DNA from: Geitlerinema sp. BBD 1991-9
GTDB lineage: Bacteria > Cyanobacteriota > Cyanobacteriia > Cyanobacteriales > Geitlerinemataceae
Length of the DNA: 64,000 bases
Direction: 5' to 3'
Assembly: GCA_001657325.1 (NCBI GenBank)
Contig: LWRO01000010.1
Location: forward strand, 1-64,000
Numbering within the stretch: position 1 is the stretch's first letter; every line of letters starts with the position of its first letter. The position numbers and the translations under genes are program-made. The notes beneath the pieces were generated by a model. That model was not told where the DNA came from. It saw nothing but the letters and a program-made list of their open reading frames with translations, and searched no databases. This document shows positions 1-8,017 of this stretch, in pieces.

Positions 1-187
1 CCAAACCGTGGGTGTACCAGGAGGTCACGAAGGTGGTGCCGGTGAGCCAGCCCCCGATGGCCAGGTAGGCGCAGGGGAACAGGAGGATGCCGGACCAACC
101 GACGAAGACGAATCGGTCGCGTTTGAGCCAGTCGTCGAGGACGTCAAACCATCCTCGCTCTGGCACGCGGCTTACTGCGATGGTCAT
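1..187 (-). CDS. psbD: Photosystem II D2 protein, N-terminal part (runs off the left edge)
   Basis: The reverse strand from an ATG at 187 encodes 62 residues that read as the D2 N-terminus, with the hallmark segments [20 protein letters not shown] and [18 protein letters not shown]2 is a thylakoid membrane reaction-centre subunit of photosystem II; with D1 it binds P680, pheophytin and QA. D2 is normally about 352 residues, so roughly 290 lie outside the window. A strong Shine-Dalgarno sequence fixes the start. The neighbour ycf4 is divergent. In cyanobacteria psbC usually follows psbD and would lie to the left, which cannot be seen here. Confidence 0.97.
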   Translation of the reverse strand, partial: MTIAVSRVPERGWFDVLDDWLKRDRFVFVGWSGILLFPCAYLAIGGWLTGTTFVTSWYTHGL

Positions 188-198
188 GTAATCTCAAG

Positions 199-205
199 CC
201 TCCTT
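199..205 (-). promoter_or_regulatory. Shine-Dalgarno sequence of psbD
   Basis: The reverse strand reads AAGGAGG, 11 bases upstream of the psbD ATG. This is a near-perfect anti-16S match and much stronger than the ribosome sites of most genes in this window, as expected for a highly translated photosystem gene. Confidence 0.8.
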
Positions 206-414
206 GCTTTAAAAGTTGCTCGCAAGGTTTCTAATTAAGTTAACATAACTATATACTATGTCACCGAGTTCGGGGAACTGACTTCGCGTCGATCGAAAAA
301 TTTAAACGTCGAGAGGCTAGAATTTTTAAGAATTTCGTTTGACCTTAATGCTTGCAGCCTTCTAGCATAAAAATACAGTTTCGTCAAGTCTCTTTAAAAA
401 AAATTGTAAACTCT

Positions 415-981
415 ATGACTGCACCGACTCTCACCACCAGCGATCGAATTTTGCATCAGACCGTTCTCGGATCGCGACGCTTCAGTAACTACTTCTGGGC
501 AAGTATCGTCTCTCTCGGCGGGATTGGTTTTTTGCTGTCTGGCTTGTCTAGCTATTTACAAGTCAATTTGCTCCCGTTTGCCAATCCAACTGAGCTGACG
601 TTTGTTCCACAAGGCTTAGTGATGGGACTATACGGAGGAGCTGCTTTATTGCTATCTCTCTACCTATGGCTCGTCATTGGGTGGGACATCGGCGGCGGAT
701 ACAACCAATTCGATCTCGAAACCGGCAAAATTGAGATCTTCCGCTGGGGATTTCCCGGTAAAAACCGCCGCATCGACGTTTCCTGTAAAGTAGACGATGT
801 CAAGTCGATTCGGGTTGAGATCAAAGATGGTATTAATCCCAAACGGGTGCTGTACCTCCGCGTTAAAGGGATGCGAGATATTCCCCTCACTCGTGTCGGA
901 CAACCACTAGCCTTGGCTGAAATCGAAAATCAAGGTGCCCAATTGGCACGATTTCTCAGCGTTCCCCTCGAAGGTTTGTAA
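415..981 (+). CDS. ycf4: Photosystem I assembly protein Ycf4
   Basis: The 188-residue product matches Ycf4 in length and layout. Two transmembrane segments lie at about residues 23-45 and 62-86, followed by a soluble C-terminal domain with the family-like segments GWDIGGGYNQFD and KRVLYLRVKGMRDIPLTR. Ycf4 is a thylakoid scaffold for assembly of photosystem I and is stimulatory rather than essential in cyanobacteria. The frame could open earlier at a TTG (352), but the ATG at 415 gives the usual MTAPTL-like start and family length. It is divergent from psbD and followed after 3 bases by a cyclophilin gene, so the two are probably cotranscribed. Confidence 0.95.
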   Translation: MTAPTLTTSDRILHQTVLGSRRFSNYFWASIVSLGGIGFLLSGLSSYLQVNLLPFANPTELTFVPQGLVMGLYGGAALLLSLYLWLVIGWDIGGGYNQFDLETGKIEIFRWGFPGKNRRIDVSCKVDDVKSIRVEIKDGINPKRVLYLRVKGMRDIPLTRVGQPLALAEIENQGAQLARFLSVPLEGL

Positions 982-984
982 ACG

Positions 985-1725
985 ATGGTATTGCTGACTG
1001 CTCTGAGATTTCAAAAACTTCGACGCTATCTTTTTCCGTTTGTCCTCGTCGCGTTGCTGGCCGTTTCAGCTTGTTCTCAAACGTCCGGCGGGGAAACGTC
1101 TGTATCGCCGACGGCTAATCCGACGGCGCAAGAACTCGAGCAACGGGCTTTGCCACAACTCAACGGAACAGCTACCGTTGTCATGGTCGTTAAAGGTGCG
1201 CCGATTACGATTGAAGTGAACGGAAACGACGCACCGCTTACGGCAGGCAATTTCGTGGATTTGGTGCAACGTGGTGTTTACAACGGAACGGTTTTTCACC
1301 GTGTGATTCGCGATCCCGATCCGTTCGTCGCACAAGGGGGCGATCCACAGAGTCAAGATCCCGAAGTTCCCGCGTCGAGGTTGGGAATGGGAAATTTCGT
1401 CGATCCCGATACGCAACAACCGCGCTACATCCCGTTAGAAATTAAGCCAGAAGGCTCGGACGATCCGATTTACAGCCAAACGTTGGTCGACGCATTGCCC
1501 GTCTTGAAACACCGTCGCGGTGCGGTTGCCATGGCTCGATCGACTGCTCCCGATTCAGCTTCAGCACAATTTTACTTCGCCCTCGAAGACCTCGTCTTTC
1601 TCGATGGAAGCTATGCCGTTTTCGGATATGTCACCGACGGGATGGACGTGGTCGATGGAATTCAACAGGGCGATCGAATCGAATCAGCGACCGTCACCGA
1701 AGGTTTAGAAAACCTACAGCGATAA
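985..1725 (+). CDS. Cyclophilin-type peptidyl-prolyl isomerase lipoprotein
   Basis: This 246-residue protein begins with a basic and hydrophobic signal ending in a lipobox (LAVSAC, Cys about residue 30), followed by a Ser/Thr/Pro-rich linker. The cyclophilin fold starts near residue 58 with GTATVVMVVKGAP. Family segments seen are TAGNFVDLVQRGVYNGTVFHRV, AQGGDP and SASAQFYFAL. It should isomerise proline bonds while anchored to a membrane facing the periplasm or thylakoid lumen. It lies 3 bases after ycf4 and ends 1 base before the next gene, giving a tight three-gene unit. The lumen-facing cyclophilin TLP40 is an analogy only. Confidence 0.92.
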   Translation: MVLLTALRFQKLRRYLFPFVLVALLAVSACSQTSGGETSVSPTANPTAQELEQRALPQLNGTATVVMVVKGAPITIEVNGNDAPLTAGNFVDLVQRGVYNGTVFHRVIRDPDPFVAQGGDPQSQDPEVPASRLGMGNFVDPDTQQPRYIPLEIKPEGSDDPIYSQTLVDALPVLKHRRGAVAMARSTAPDSASAQFYFALEDLVFLDGSYAVFGYVTDGMDVVDGIQQGDRIESATVTEGLENLQR

Positions 1726-1726
1726 G

Positions 1727-2869
1727 TTGGGATTGAGGCGGTTCGATATTGATGTAGTCGTGACGGGGATCGGGCTTCGATCGAGCCTCGGCGATTTAGC
1801 AGACACGTGGACGCATCTTCTCGCAGGACGTTCTGGACTCTCCCTCAGACAACCGTTTCCCGAACTCGCCCCCAGACCCATCGGCTCGATCGGCAATCGA
1901 CCGGCCGATTTTGTCGATCTCGCGAAAACGGTGGCGATCGAAGCCCTTGAGGATGCCGGACTGACTCCCCCACTGTCTAACTGCGGTGTTGTTATCGGCT
2001 CGAGTCGGAGTCAGCAAGGTCGCTGGGAACAGTTCAAGCAGACGTTTCAACCCCAAGGCGTTCCCCACTGGCTCGAGGCATTACCTCATATGGGAGCGAT
2101 CGAAACGGCGAGATGTCTCGGGAGTACGGCAGCTGTTCTCGCGCCCATGGCGGCCTGTGCGACGGGAATTTGGAGCCTGGCACAGGGAGTGCAATTGTTG
2201 AGAACGGGTCAGATCGATCGTTCGATCGTGGGTGCTGTTGAAACCCCAATTACGCCCCTGACCCTGGCCGGTTTTGAGAAAATGGGTGCGCTGGCGAAAA
2301 CGGGATGTTATCCGTTCGATCGAAATCGAGAAGGCCTCGCGCTCGCTGAAGGTGCGGCGGTCTTCGTCCTCGAAACACTTGAACTCGCGAGATCTCGCAA
2401 CGCTCGCATTTACGGACGCATTCTCGATTTGGGATTGACCGCTGACAGCTATCACGTCAGCGCCCCCCAACCGCAAAGCTTTGGGGCGATTTCCGCCGTC
2501 AAACAATGTCTCGATCGAAGCGATCTCGACCCTACCGATATCGATTACGTCCACGCCCACGGCACCAGTACGCTCCTCAACGATCGAAGCGAAGCACATC
2601 TTCTCCAACACGTCTTTCCGCGTGGCGTTCCCGTCAGTTCGACGAAAGGTGCAACCGGACACGCTATCGGTGCATCTGGGACGTTGGGTGTGGCGTTTTG
2701 CTTGCTGGCAATGCGCGATAACGTTTTACCGCCCTGTGTCGGATTGCACGATCCTGAATTCGACCTCGACTTCGTGCGCGTCGCGCGTCCGAGTCGTATC
2801 GATCGATCGCTGTGTTTGAGTTTTGGGTTTGGCGGACAAAATGCAGCTATTGCCCTGGAAACACTGTAG
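1727..2869 (+). CDS. Beta-ketoacyl-ACP synthase (FabF-like, short form)
   Basis: The 380-residue protein has the thiolase-fold condensing-enzyme layout. The nucleophilic cysteine is in MAACATGIW (about residue 144), the first catalytic histidine in VHAHGTSTLLND and the second in KGATGHAIGASG; a Gly-rich end reads SFGFGGQNAA. It would catalyse decarboxylative condensation of malonyl-ACP with an acyl-ACP. It is about 30 residues shorter than typical FabF and probably a paralogue beside the main fabF. No ATG fits; TTG at 1727 or TTG at 1733 must serve as start. The start is 1 base after the cyclophilin stop, implying translational coupling. Confidence 0.88.
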   Translation: MGLRRFDIDVVVTGIGLRSSLGDLADTWTHLLAGRSGLSLRQPFPELAPRPIGSIGNRPADFVDLAKTVAIEALEDAGLTPPLSNCGVVIGSSRSQQGRWEQFKQTFQPQGVPHWLEALPHMGAIETARCLGSTAAVLAPMAACATGIWSLAQGVQLLRTGQIDRSIVGAVETPITPLTLAGFEKMGALAKTGCYPFDRNREGLALAEGAAVFVLETLELARSRNARIYGRILDLGLTADSYHVSAPQPQSFGAISAVKQCLDRSDLDPTDIDYVHAHGTSTLLNDRSEAHLLQHVFPRGVPVSSTKGATGHAIGASGTLGVAFCLLAMRDNVLPPCVGLHDPEFDLDFVRVARPSRIDRSLCLSFGFGGQNAAIALETL

Positions 2870-3174
2870 CAAGATCTGGCAATTGCTTCGATCGATATCG
2901 CGTTACATCAAGAGATGTTACAAAAAATTTACGTATTGCCAGCAAATCGATGGCGAAAACACCCGAACGACAAGCTATCTACATGGAAATTGAGATAAAC
3001 AGCAAACGTTGAAAATCTCAAACTCTTATTAAGTCTTTTGTCGTTTGCAGGCGGTATTGGGATGGCTTGCGCTTCAATGAAACTAGGAAGACTGCTAGCC
3101 TTCAGATGCCAAAATAACGTCAGAGGGAGTAGCAGAGAAGGTGTATTGAGATTGTTTAATAAATTGTAATAATT
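2870..3174. other. Intergenic stretch without a recognisable gene
   Basis: About 300 bases between the ketoacyl synthase and the next small gene. Short open frames here lack ribosome sites and family resemblance. No convincing hairpin terminator or RNA gene was seen. It probably holds the promoter of the 3175 gene. Confidence 0.5.
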
Positions 3175-3477
3175 ATGAAACGTCCGTCACAACTCACTCG
3201 GTTGGTTTGGGATTTTTATCGCGAAAACCCCGTCGAACTGAAACAGCTTGAAGTGCTTCGCCAATGTCGCGTTTTTCGGTTTTGGGGAGTGTTTTACATT
3301 CGGTGTCAAACATCAGCCGTTGCCCGTCATGTCATCGAGTCCGAACCCGAGATCGAGATCCCGATCCAACAGTTGCGTTTGTCGAAGAAAATAAAAGTTC
3401 TCGTCGGGCGCAAATCAGTTGCAACCTTTGTCGTGGGTGTCGATCGATCGAATTCCGAAGTCCGCGAACGCTTGTAA
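3175..3477 (+). CDS. Small hypothetical protein (100 aa)
   Basis: An ATG-initiated frame encodes a basic, soluble protein beginning MKRPSQLTRLVWDFYRENP and containing VRLS-like basic and hydrophobic alternation. There is no signal peptide or membrane segment. I do not recognise the family. Support for coding comes from its position directly upstream of a same-strand gene (39-base gap), a CGATCG-rich composition like neighbouring genes, and plausible amino-acid content. The ribosome site is poor. It may be a lineage-specific cyanobacterial protein; coding status is moderately certain. Confidence 0.55.
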   Translation: MKRPSQLTRLVWDFYRENPVELKQLEVLRQCRVFRFWGVFYIRCQTSAVARHVIESEPEIEIPIQQLRLSKKIKVLVGRKSVATFVVGVDRSNSEVRERL

Positions 3478-3515
3478 TTTTGTAATTCGTTTTTTTCTGG
3501 GAGCTGTATCGTTAA

Positions 3516-4295
3516 ATGTTCGAGTCAAAATGGATGGCCTGGCTGGGCCGTATCAGTGCAATCTCTACATTAGGGATCGCCCTAAGTTTTGAAACATCAA
3601 CCTCGGCATTTGCTCGTCCGGTGAAGTTTGAATCGGAAGCAGTACGTCTGTCTCAATTGTACGTTGGAGATCGACCGATGATGACCACCTACGGGCGGGG
3701 TATTGTCAACTCTCCTGCTGAAACCGCCGAAATCACCTTTTCTTTCGGGACGACCGATCCCATGTCAGGGAATTACGAAGAGGCGGTGGAGCCGATGACT
3801 GAGGTGATGTTGCAACCCATCAAAAGCGAGATCGAAGCGCTGGGTGTCCCTTCAGAAAACATCGATATTGAAATCGATCGAATCGATCCGAGGACTGTTT
3901 ATCCCGGTCAGCCCTTAGCGCGAATTGTCGTCACCCTCGATGCACCGACATTTACGCAAATCGATCGAGTTCGGGAAACAGTGGAAACAGCGACTTACGA
4001 CGACGGCTCGTTTTATATGTATTCCGCCTATCCAATTTGCTTCGTTGAAGATTTTCTCCCCCTGGAAAACCAAGCTCGTTTAGCTGCGATCGAGGATGCT
4101 CGAGGTCGCATTCAAGCGATGGCTGAAGCTGTAAACGCTCGGGTGGGCGGCGTTCTATCTACGATCGAAATTCACAGCTATCGTCCCGTGTCTTCAGATT
4201 GTACGCCAGGTGTTGACGCAAACGGAATTGCCTCTGATACGCCGGAAGTCACCTCGGAACTCGGCGTGTTGATGACGTTTGAGATGTTGAATTGA
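3516..4295 (+). CDS. SIMPL-domain (DUF541) exported protein
   Basis: The 259-residue protein has an N-terminal export signal (hydrophobic ISAISTLGIALSF, cleavage near AFA-RP). A SIMPL/DUF541 domain follows, recognisable from the opening TYGRGIVNSPAETAEITFSFG, the middle RIVVTLDAPTFTQIDRVRETV, and the helix RLAAIEDARGRIQAMAEAV near the end. SIMPL proteins are periplasmic or outer-membrane-associated oligomers of poorly defined role, so no reaction is assigned. GGGAG lies about 11 bases before the ATG. A hairpin at 4321-4339 probably ends the transcript. Confidence 0.87.
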   Translation: MFESKWMAWLGRISAISTLGIALSFETSTSAFARPVKFESEAVRLSQLYVGDRPMMTTYGRGIVNSPAETAEITFSFGTTDPMSGNYEEAVEPMTEVMLQPIKSEIEALGVPSENIDIEIDRIDPRTVYPGQPLARIVVTLDAPTFTQIDRVRETVETATYDDGSFYMYSAYPICFVEDFLPLENQARLAAIEDARGRIQAMAEAVNARVGGVLSTIEIHSYRPVSSDCTPGVDANGIASDTPEVTSELGVLMTFEMLN

Positions 4296-4320
4296 GAAGC
4301 GGCAATTCGATCGGCGTTTA

Positions 4321-4339
4321 GGGCGAGAAGATCTCGCCC
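4321..4339. terminator. GC-rich hairpin between convergent genes
   Basis: Perfect 7-bp arms (GGGCGAG and CTCGCCC) around a 5-base loop sit between the convergent SIMPL and metallo-beta-lactamase genes. A long T-run is absent, so this may be a bidirectional terminator or a remnant of the GTAGGGGCG-type intergenic repeat. The hairpin at 50462-50480 has the same GGTAGGGGCG lead-in on the reverse strand. Confidence 0.5.
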
Positions 4340-4370
4340 CTACCGGCTCTTTCATCACCGCATCATCTCC

Positions 4371-5246
4371 TCAACGCTCTTCCTCCATCCAAGCGAGACA
4401 CTGTTGCATTTGTTGCGACATCGTCGATCGATCGAGGTGGATGCGGCGACCGTGACCGGGAAGCACCCATTCAAAGGAATACTGTGCGAGTCGTTTCATC
4501 GACTCGATTTGTGCGTCCCAGGAATACCAACAAAACCGGCGAAAAGCATAAAGATTGTTGAGGGACGGCGACCAAGCCAGATGATCGCCCGAAAACAAGA
4601 ATTTTTCGCGATACAGCAAAACCACGTGTCCCAAAGTGTGACCGGGAACGGGAAGAAGTAACACGTCAGGTGCGAACGAGATGGGTTCGGAACCCGAGAG
4701 TTGGATTTCGATATTGCGGAGTTCGCTATCCATATCATCTCGGTGAAGGATTCGATCGCAGCCAAATCGATCGTGAAATTTCTGATGGTCGGCGATATCG
4801 TCTCGGTGGGTTAGAAACATATAGCGAACACCGCCGAGGGATTCGAGACGCTTGACGAGTGGCGCGGCGAAGCGAGGCGAATCGACGAGGATATTACCTT
4901 CGGGATGCTGGATGAAATAGCTCGCTGCCCCGTAGGATCGTTTGGAATGATAGCCGCAATGATAGACGTTTTCAGCAATGGGAAGCGGAAATTCTTGCTG
5001 GACTCGATCGATCTCCGAAGGTGGTTCGACGGTACCGATCGAGGCAGTCGGACACGCGAGTAAGGCCCGTAATGCCGCATGGCGTTCCGTCTCCGTCATC
5101 GGTTGGTGGTAAACGGCAGATTGTTCTCGATCGCGGTGAAAGATATTCGGTGCAATCCAACGACAGGTATCGCAGTCAATACAAGTCGAATCGACGTAAA
5201 CATCACCTTCGACATTTTCAGAACGGCGTTGTTTGAGATGAGCCAT
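4371..5246 (-). CDS. Ferredoxin-like [4Fe-4S] domain fused to metallo-beta-lactamase-fold hydrolase
   Basis: From the ATG at 5246 the product is 291 residues; a TTG at 5273 would add nine. The N-terminal 75 residues form a ferredoxin-like domain with cysteines at 22, 25, 28 and 65 (CIDCDTC ... CP), the pattern of a single [4Fe-4S] cluster. The rest is a metallo-beta-lactamase fold: THRDDIADH (about 146-154) in place of HxHxDH, then PGHTLGH (201-207), SGDH (219-222) and PGHG near 275. The expanded HRDDxADH metal loop is, as I recall, typical of this cyanobacterial/plant subgroup. The substrate is unknown; redox sensing by the cluster is inference. Confidence 0.88.
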   Translation of the reverse strand: MAHLKQRRSENVEGDVYVDSTCIDCDTCRWIAPNIFHRDREQSAVYHQPMTETERHAALRALLACPTASIGTVEPPSEIDRVQQEFPLPIAENVYHCGYHSKRSYGAASYFIQHPEGNILVDSPRFAAPLVKRLESLGGVRYMFLTHRDDIADHQKFHDRFGCDRILHRDDMDSELRNIEIQLSGSEPISFAPDVLLLPVPGHTLGHVVLLYREKFLFSGDHLAWSPSLNNLYAFRRFCWYSWDAQIESMKRLAQYSFEWVLPGHGRRIHLDRSTMSQQMQQCLAWMEEER

Positions 5247-5948
5247 AATATTTTCACGGTTGAGCGTCAGCAAACAAGTTTTTAATCTCCTTCCAGAGAG
5301 GAAAAACAGATATTCAACATTGATTTTGGGATGTCATTAGAAACATGACCAGAGAAAATATAATTTTATTTTTATATAGACGATATATAAACGGTATATA
5401 AACGGTCGAATTGCAGGTCGTTGACTTGAATTTAAAAAAATTAAGACTTTTAATTTTTGATTTCTTTATCGCTATCAAAACTATTTTTTCAATAATTTTG
5501 ACTTAAGAAATTACGCTACACCTACTGTTTTTTCTAAGTGTGCGTCTGTTCTATTTCTGATAAATTTACGACTTTTAATTTTCAGGCGAATCATTTAATT
5601 ATAGCAAAAATCAGATGACTTGTCTCGATCGAGAAAGATAAAAGCCAAGAACATACACTCGATCTCCAACCTCGATACGGGCAAAACTGGGATAGGTAAG
5701 ATAGATTAAACAACGAACGAAGCATTGCCGCAAATACAGCAATCCCAATGAAAACCTCAAGACCAAGCCAGAAATTACCGATCTCGATGATTTTTTACAA
5801 GCTACAATAAGCATGAAGCATTTTAATTCAAATCCAACTCGATCGAACCTTGGGATTCTATACAGAACTTTAAGAAATCAAACTCTGGTTTTGTCACGCC
5901 TTAGCAAACTGTTTCACATATATGTGAAGCCAGCATTGCGAATTGCCA
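5247..5948. other. AT-rich intergenic region
   Basis: About 700 bases with much higher A+T than the flanks. It contains a perfect 11-bp tandem repeat (TATATAAACGG twice, 5384-5405) and the palindrome at 5913-5928. A reverse-strand frame at 5611-5814 (67 aa) shows a hydrophobic stretch but no ribosome site or recognisable family. I see no RNA gene. Confidence 0.5.
5913..5928. promoter_or_regulatory. Perfect 16-bp palindrome upstream of a sigma-like gene
   Basis: TTCACATATATGTGAA reads identically on both strands and ends 20 bases before the ATG of the sigma-like gene at 5949. Its size and symmetry suit a dimeric HTH operator, or a 5'-UTR hairpin over the start region. No regulator is identified; the role is inferred from position and symmetry. 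Confidence 0.35.
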
Positions 5949-6557
5949 ATGAAAACTCCAAAGTTTGTCTCGACCGACCGAGAGCGTTTCAACGACGAGG
6001 TGGAAGGATTAATAAATCGTCAAACGCCTTATGCTCTCTCGATTCTCAGTGCAATTCACCGTTTTTTACATCAATTTCACCTGGAAAACCGCCATGACGT
6101 AACTGAAATCGTTAGCGAAGCCTATTCGCGTGGTATTGTAAAGATCGATCGAGGGGAAGTCATTTACCATCCACTCGCTTGGATTCGATCGACTGCTTTC
6201 TATATTATTCGCGAAAAAAGCCGAGAACTTCGGCGCTTAAGTGCGACCTCCTACAGCGAACTGACCGAACGAGATGGAATGACAGGCGATCGATCGAAAC
6301 TTCAAGGTTTAGAACGTTTAGTCGAGTGTGAAGAGAACGAAGCGGACTGTCAAGCTATCCTCAAAGCCTATCAGCAACTCCCGAGTCAAGAACAACAACT
6401 CATCGACTTAAAGATCCTTCAGCAACTTCCTTGGCGAGATATTCGCGAACGTTGGCTCGAACTCGAGCAGGCTGAGGTCACTTTGGAAGCATTACGAAAA
6501 CGAAAATCTCGAGCAGTTTCTCATCTACGCGAGTTATATCACCAGCATCGCTCTTAG
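5949..6557 (+). CDS. Sigma-70-family-like RNA polymerase sigma factor
   Basis: A 202-residue protein with a two-part ECF-like layout. The N-terminal helical region (about 35-110) resembles region 2, with WIRSTAFYIIREKSRELRR. The C-terminal part (about 140-195) resembles region 4, with LPSQEQQLIDLKILQQLPWR leading into an HTH and a basic tail. It would direct RNA polymerase to a specialised promoter set. An ATG at 5949 is preferred to TTG at 5943. The gene stands alone with no anti-sigma gene adjacent. A perfect palindrome lies just upstream. Region 2 similarity is weaker than region 4. Confidence 0.75.
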   Translation: MKTPKFVSTDRERFNDEVEGLINRQTPYALSILSAIHRFLHQFHLENRHDVTEIVSEAYSRGIVKIDRGEVIYHPLAWIRSTAFYIIREKSRELRRLSATSYSELTERDGMTGDRSKLQGLERLVECEENEADCQAILKAYQQLPSQEQQLIDLKILQQLPWRDIRERWLELEQAEVTLEALRKRKSRAVSHLRELYHQHRS

Positions 6558-6674
6558 GGTCGAGTATCTTCAAACGAGGTTTCACAGATACTTGATTCTG
6601 TGGCTCGTTTTCATATTTTTAACATTTTGCCGATCGAATTCGATCGGTTTTAACAACATCAAAATTTGAGATCG

Positions 6675-6713
6675 GTGATTTGGCAACTTTAGTCCGTTCG
6701 ATTGCCAAATCAC
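6675..6713. terminator. Hairpin between convergent genes
   Basis: Perfect 12-bp arms (GTGATTTGGCAA and TTGCCAAATCAC) flank a 15-base loop between the sigma-like gene (ends 6557) and the zinc-ribbon gene (ends 6730). Its placement suggests bidirectional termination, though no strong U-tract follows. Confidence 0.5.
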
Positions 6714-6729
6714 TCACAGCGATACTGAA

Positions 6730-6945
6730 TCAACGATCGAGAAACACGGCAAGAATAAAAACGGCAACCGCCAATAATACAAAAATTATTGAGTTTGGCA
6801 GCTTGTCGTCTTCATCGAGATGATGTTGATGGTTGCAATACAAACATTTGTATGAATTATGCTTGTACTGTACAAATCCCAACTTTCCGCAATTCGGACA
6901 TTCTAATGGATACGGAGGTTGATAATAAGAATAATTTTGAAGCAT
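6730..6945 (-). CDS. Small zinc-ribbon membrane protein (71 aa)
   Basis: Starting at the ATG at 6945, the protein has two CxxC knuckles (CPNCGK and CLYCNH) about 16 residues apart, a classic zinc ribbon, followed by a histidine/aspartate patch. A single C-terminal transmembrane helix (SIIFVLLAVAVFILAVFL) ends just before the stop. It is probably tail-anchored with the zinc ribbon in the cytoplasm. No specific function is known to me. It converges with the sigma-like gene. Confidence 0.72.
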   Translation of the reverse strand: MLQNYSYYQPPYPLECPNCGKLGFVQYKHNSYKCLYCNHQHHLDEDDKLPNSIIFVLLAVAVFILAVFLDR

Positions 6946-7093
6946 TGGGAACAACTCTCAATCCGTTCGTTCTATTGATTAGTGATATTGATTTTTGAGT
7001 GTGACCTTCTTCTTATTTTGGCTTTTTAAAGACTGAATATAATCTTGTATTTTACACTATCGATTATATACGTTTTTTATCTCTAAATTACTT

Positions 7094-7231
7094 TGGGTCT
7101 GTTAGAGTTAGGGTGATAAGCAGAGTTTATAAAATCCCGAAACCGTTGGCGTGGGGGCAAACGGCCGTTCGCCCCGACAAGGGTCTTGGTATCATAGGCA
7201 ATCAAATTACATCGCAATTCTAACAGACCCA
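7094..7231. mobile_element. 138-bp MITE-like element (family C)
   Basis: The element is bounded by perfect 13-bp terminal inverted repeats, TGGGTCTGTTAGA and its complement, with further partial match inward (GTT-GGGTG against ATT-CGATG). A near-perfect hairpin (7153-7175, GGGGGCAAACGG/CCGTTCGCCCC) sits in the middle. It encodes no transposase; length, terminal repeats and central palindrome fit a miniature inverted-repeat element. No clear target duplication was found, so the exact boundary could shift by a base. Confidence 0.6.
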
Positions 7232-7242
7232 TTAATTTTGTA

Positions 7243-7289
7243 TTAAAGGCTCGACATTTAAAATGGAATTTTAAATGTCGAGCCTTTAA
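7243..7289. repeat. 47-bp near-perfect palindrome
   Basis: Arms of 22 bp (7243-7264 and 7268-7289) pair perfectly around the triplet GGA, with core AAAGGCTCGACATTTAAAAT. It lies 11 bases from the MITE at 7094-7231. A further inverted repeat (ATTCCTGTA at 7364-7372, complement at 7395-7403) follows. The segment would cruciform or fold into a very stable RNA hairpin; it could be a second tiny element or a terminator. Confidence 0.7.
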
Positions 7290-7495
7290 ATTCATACCAC
7301 AACCGTCGAAATCTGAAGCCTTCAAAAACAAAATCAGCAAGAGATTTAAGACGATTTTTCTGAATTCCTGTAAAATCTTTAAAGAATCAAATTCTACAGG
7401 AATATTACTAGTTTTCCAACACGGCATCCTGAAACTAGAATGCATAAAAAAAGCTATCTATTCCAAGACTAAAGCCCAATTCAAACGACAATCAA

Positions 7496-8017
7496 TTACA
7501 GCAGTCCCAAAGCTTTCTGCGTTGTTTGACTCAAGATACCATCTGGCTTGAGATGTCGATTCCGTTGAAAATGTTGCAGGGCGTCGCGAGTTTGTCTTCC
7601 AATGCAACCATCGATCGGTCCCGGATCGAATCCACTAATTTTTAAATTTTTTTGAACTTCCATGAGGGAGTTCGTGACACGAAATTGTAATTCTTGGCAC
7701 AACGAGTAAGCCGTTTTTTTTGCGGGTTCCGTGAGAAACTCTTGCAACCTAGATAACTGATTTTTTCGAGATTCCTCGGTCGATCGATCGAGGAAATCGA
7801 ACCGGAGCGCCAAATCGAGATCGATCTCGCAAATCCAAAAATGTAACAAGCCATCCATTTCAGCCCGCTCGAGAATTGCGAGCATTCGATCGGCTCGATC
7901 GGGAGATAGTACGGGAAGAGACGCGAGATAATAGTATTCCTGCAACAAATCTCGTTGTTCGGAATTACACAGGAGCAGCGTGTCTTCTCGATTTTGCCAA
8001 TCCATAGGATTACACAT
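7496..8017 (-). CDS. Peptidoglycan-binding (PG_binding_1) domain protein
   Basis: The 173-residue product ends in a canonical PG_binding_1 repeat (about 118-173): helix LMEVQKNLKISGFDPGPIDG, then TRDALQHFQRNRHLKPDG and a final TTQKAL helix. The N-terminal 115 residues are acidic and helical with no recognised domain. There is no signal peptide, which is unusual for a cell-wall binder and suggests a cytosolic or adaptor use of the fold. Two ATGs (8017 and 8005) are possible starts. It lies downstream of tamB on the same strand with a 131-base gap. Confidence 0.75.
   Translation of the reverse strand: MCNPMDWQNREDTLLLCNSEQRDLLQEYYYLASLPVLSPDRADRMLAILERAEMDGLLHFWICEIDLDLALRFDFLDRSTEESRKNQLSRLQEFLTEPAKKTAYSLCQELQFRVTNSLMEVQKNLKISGFDPGPIDGCIGRQTRDALQHFQRNRHLKPDGILSQTTQKALGLL

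Larger units (their letters stand above)
6946..7495. other. Repeat-rich intergenic island
   Basis: No gene is supported in this 550-base stretch. It holds the MITE-like element (7094-7231), the long palindrome (7243-7289) and a smaller inverted repeat (7364-7403). A 120-codon reverse frame across it is simply a translation of these repeats. Confidence 0.6.

Noticed and set aside
5611..5814. 67-codon reverse-strand frame with a hydrophobic stretch
   Set aside because: No ribosome site, no recognisable family, and AT-rich spacer composition.
7083..7445. 120-codon reverse-strand frame
   Set aside because: It crosses the family C element and the 47-bp palindrome; the protein is only a translation of repeats and has no ribosome site.
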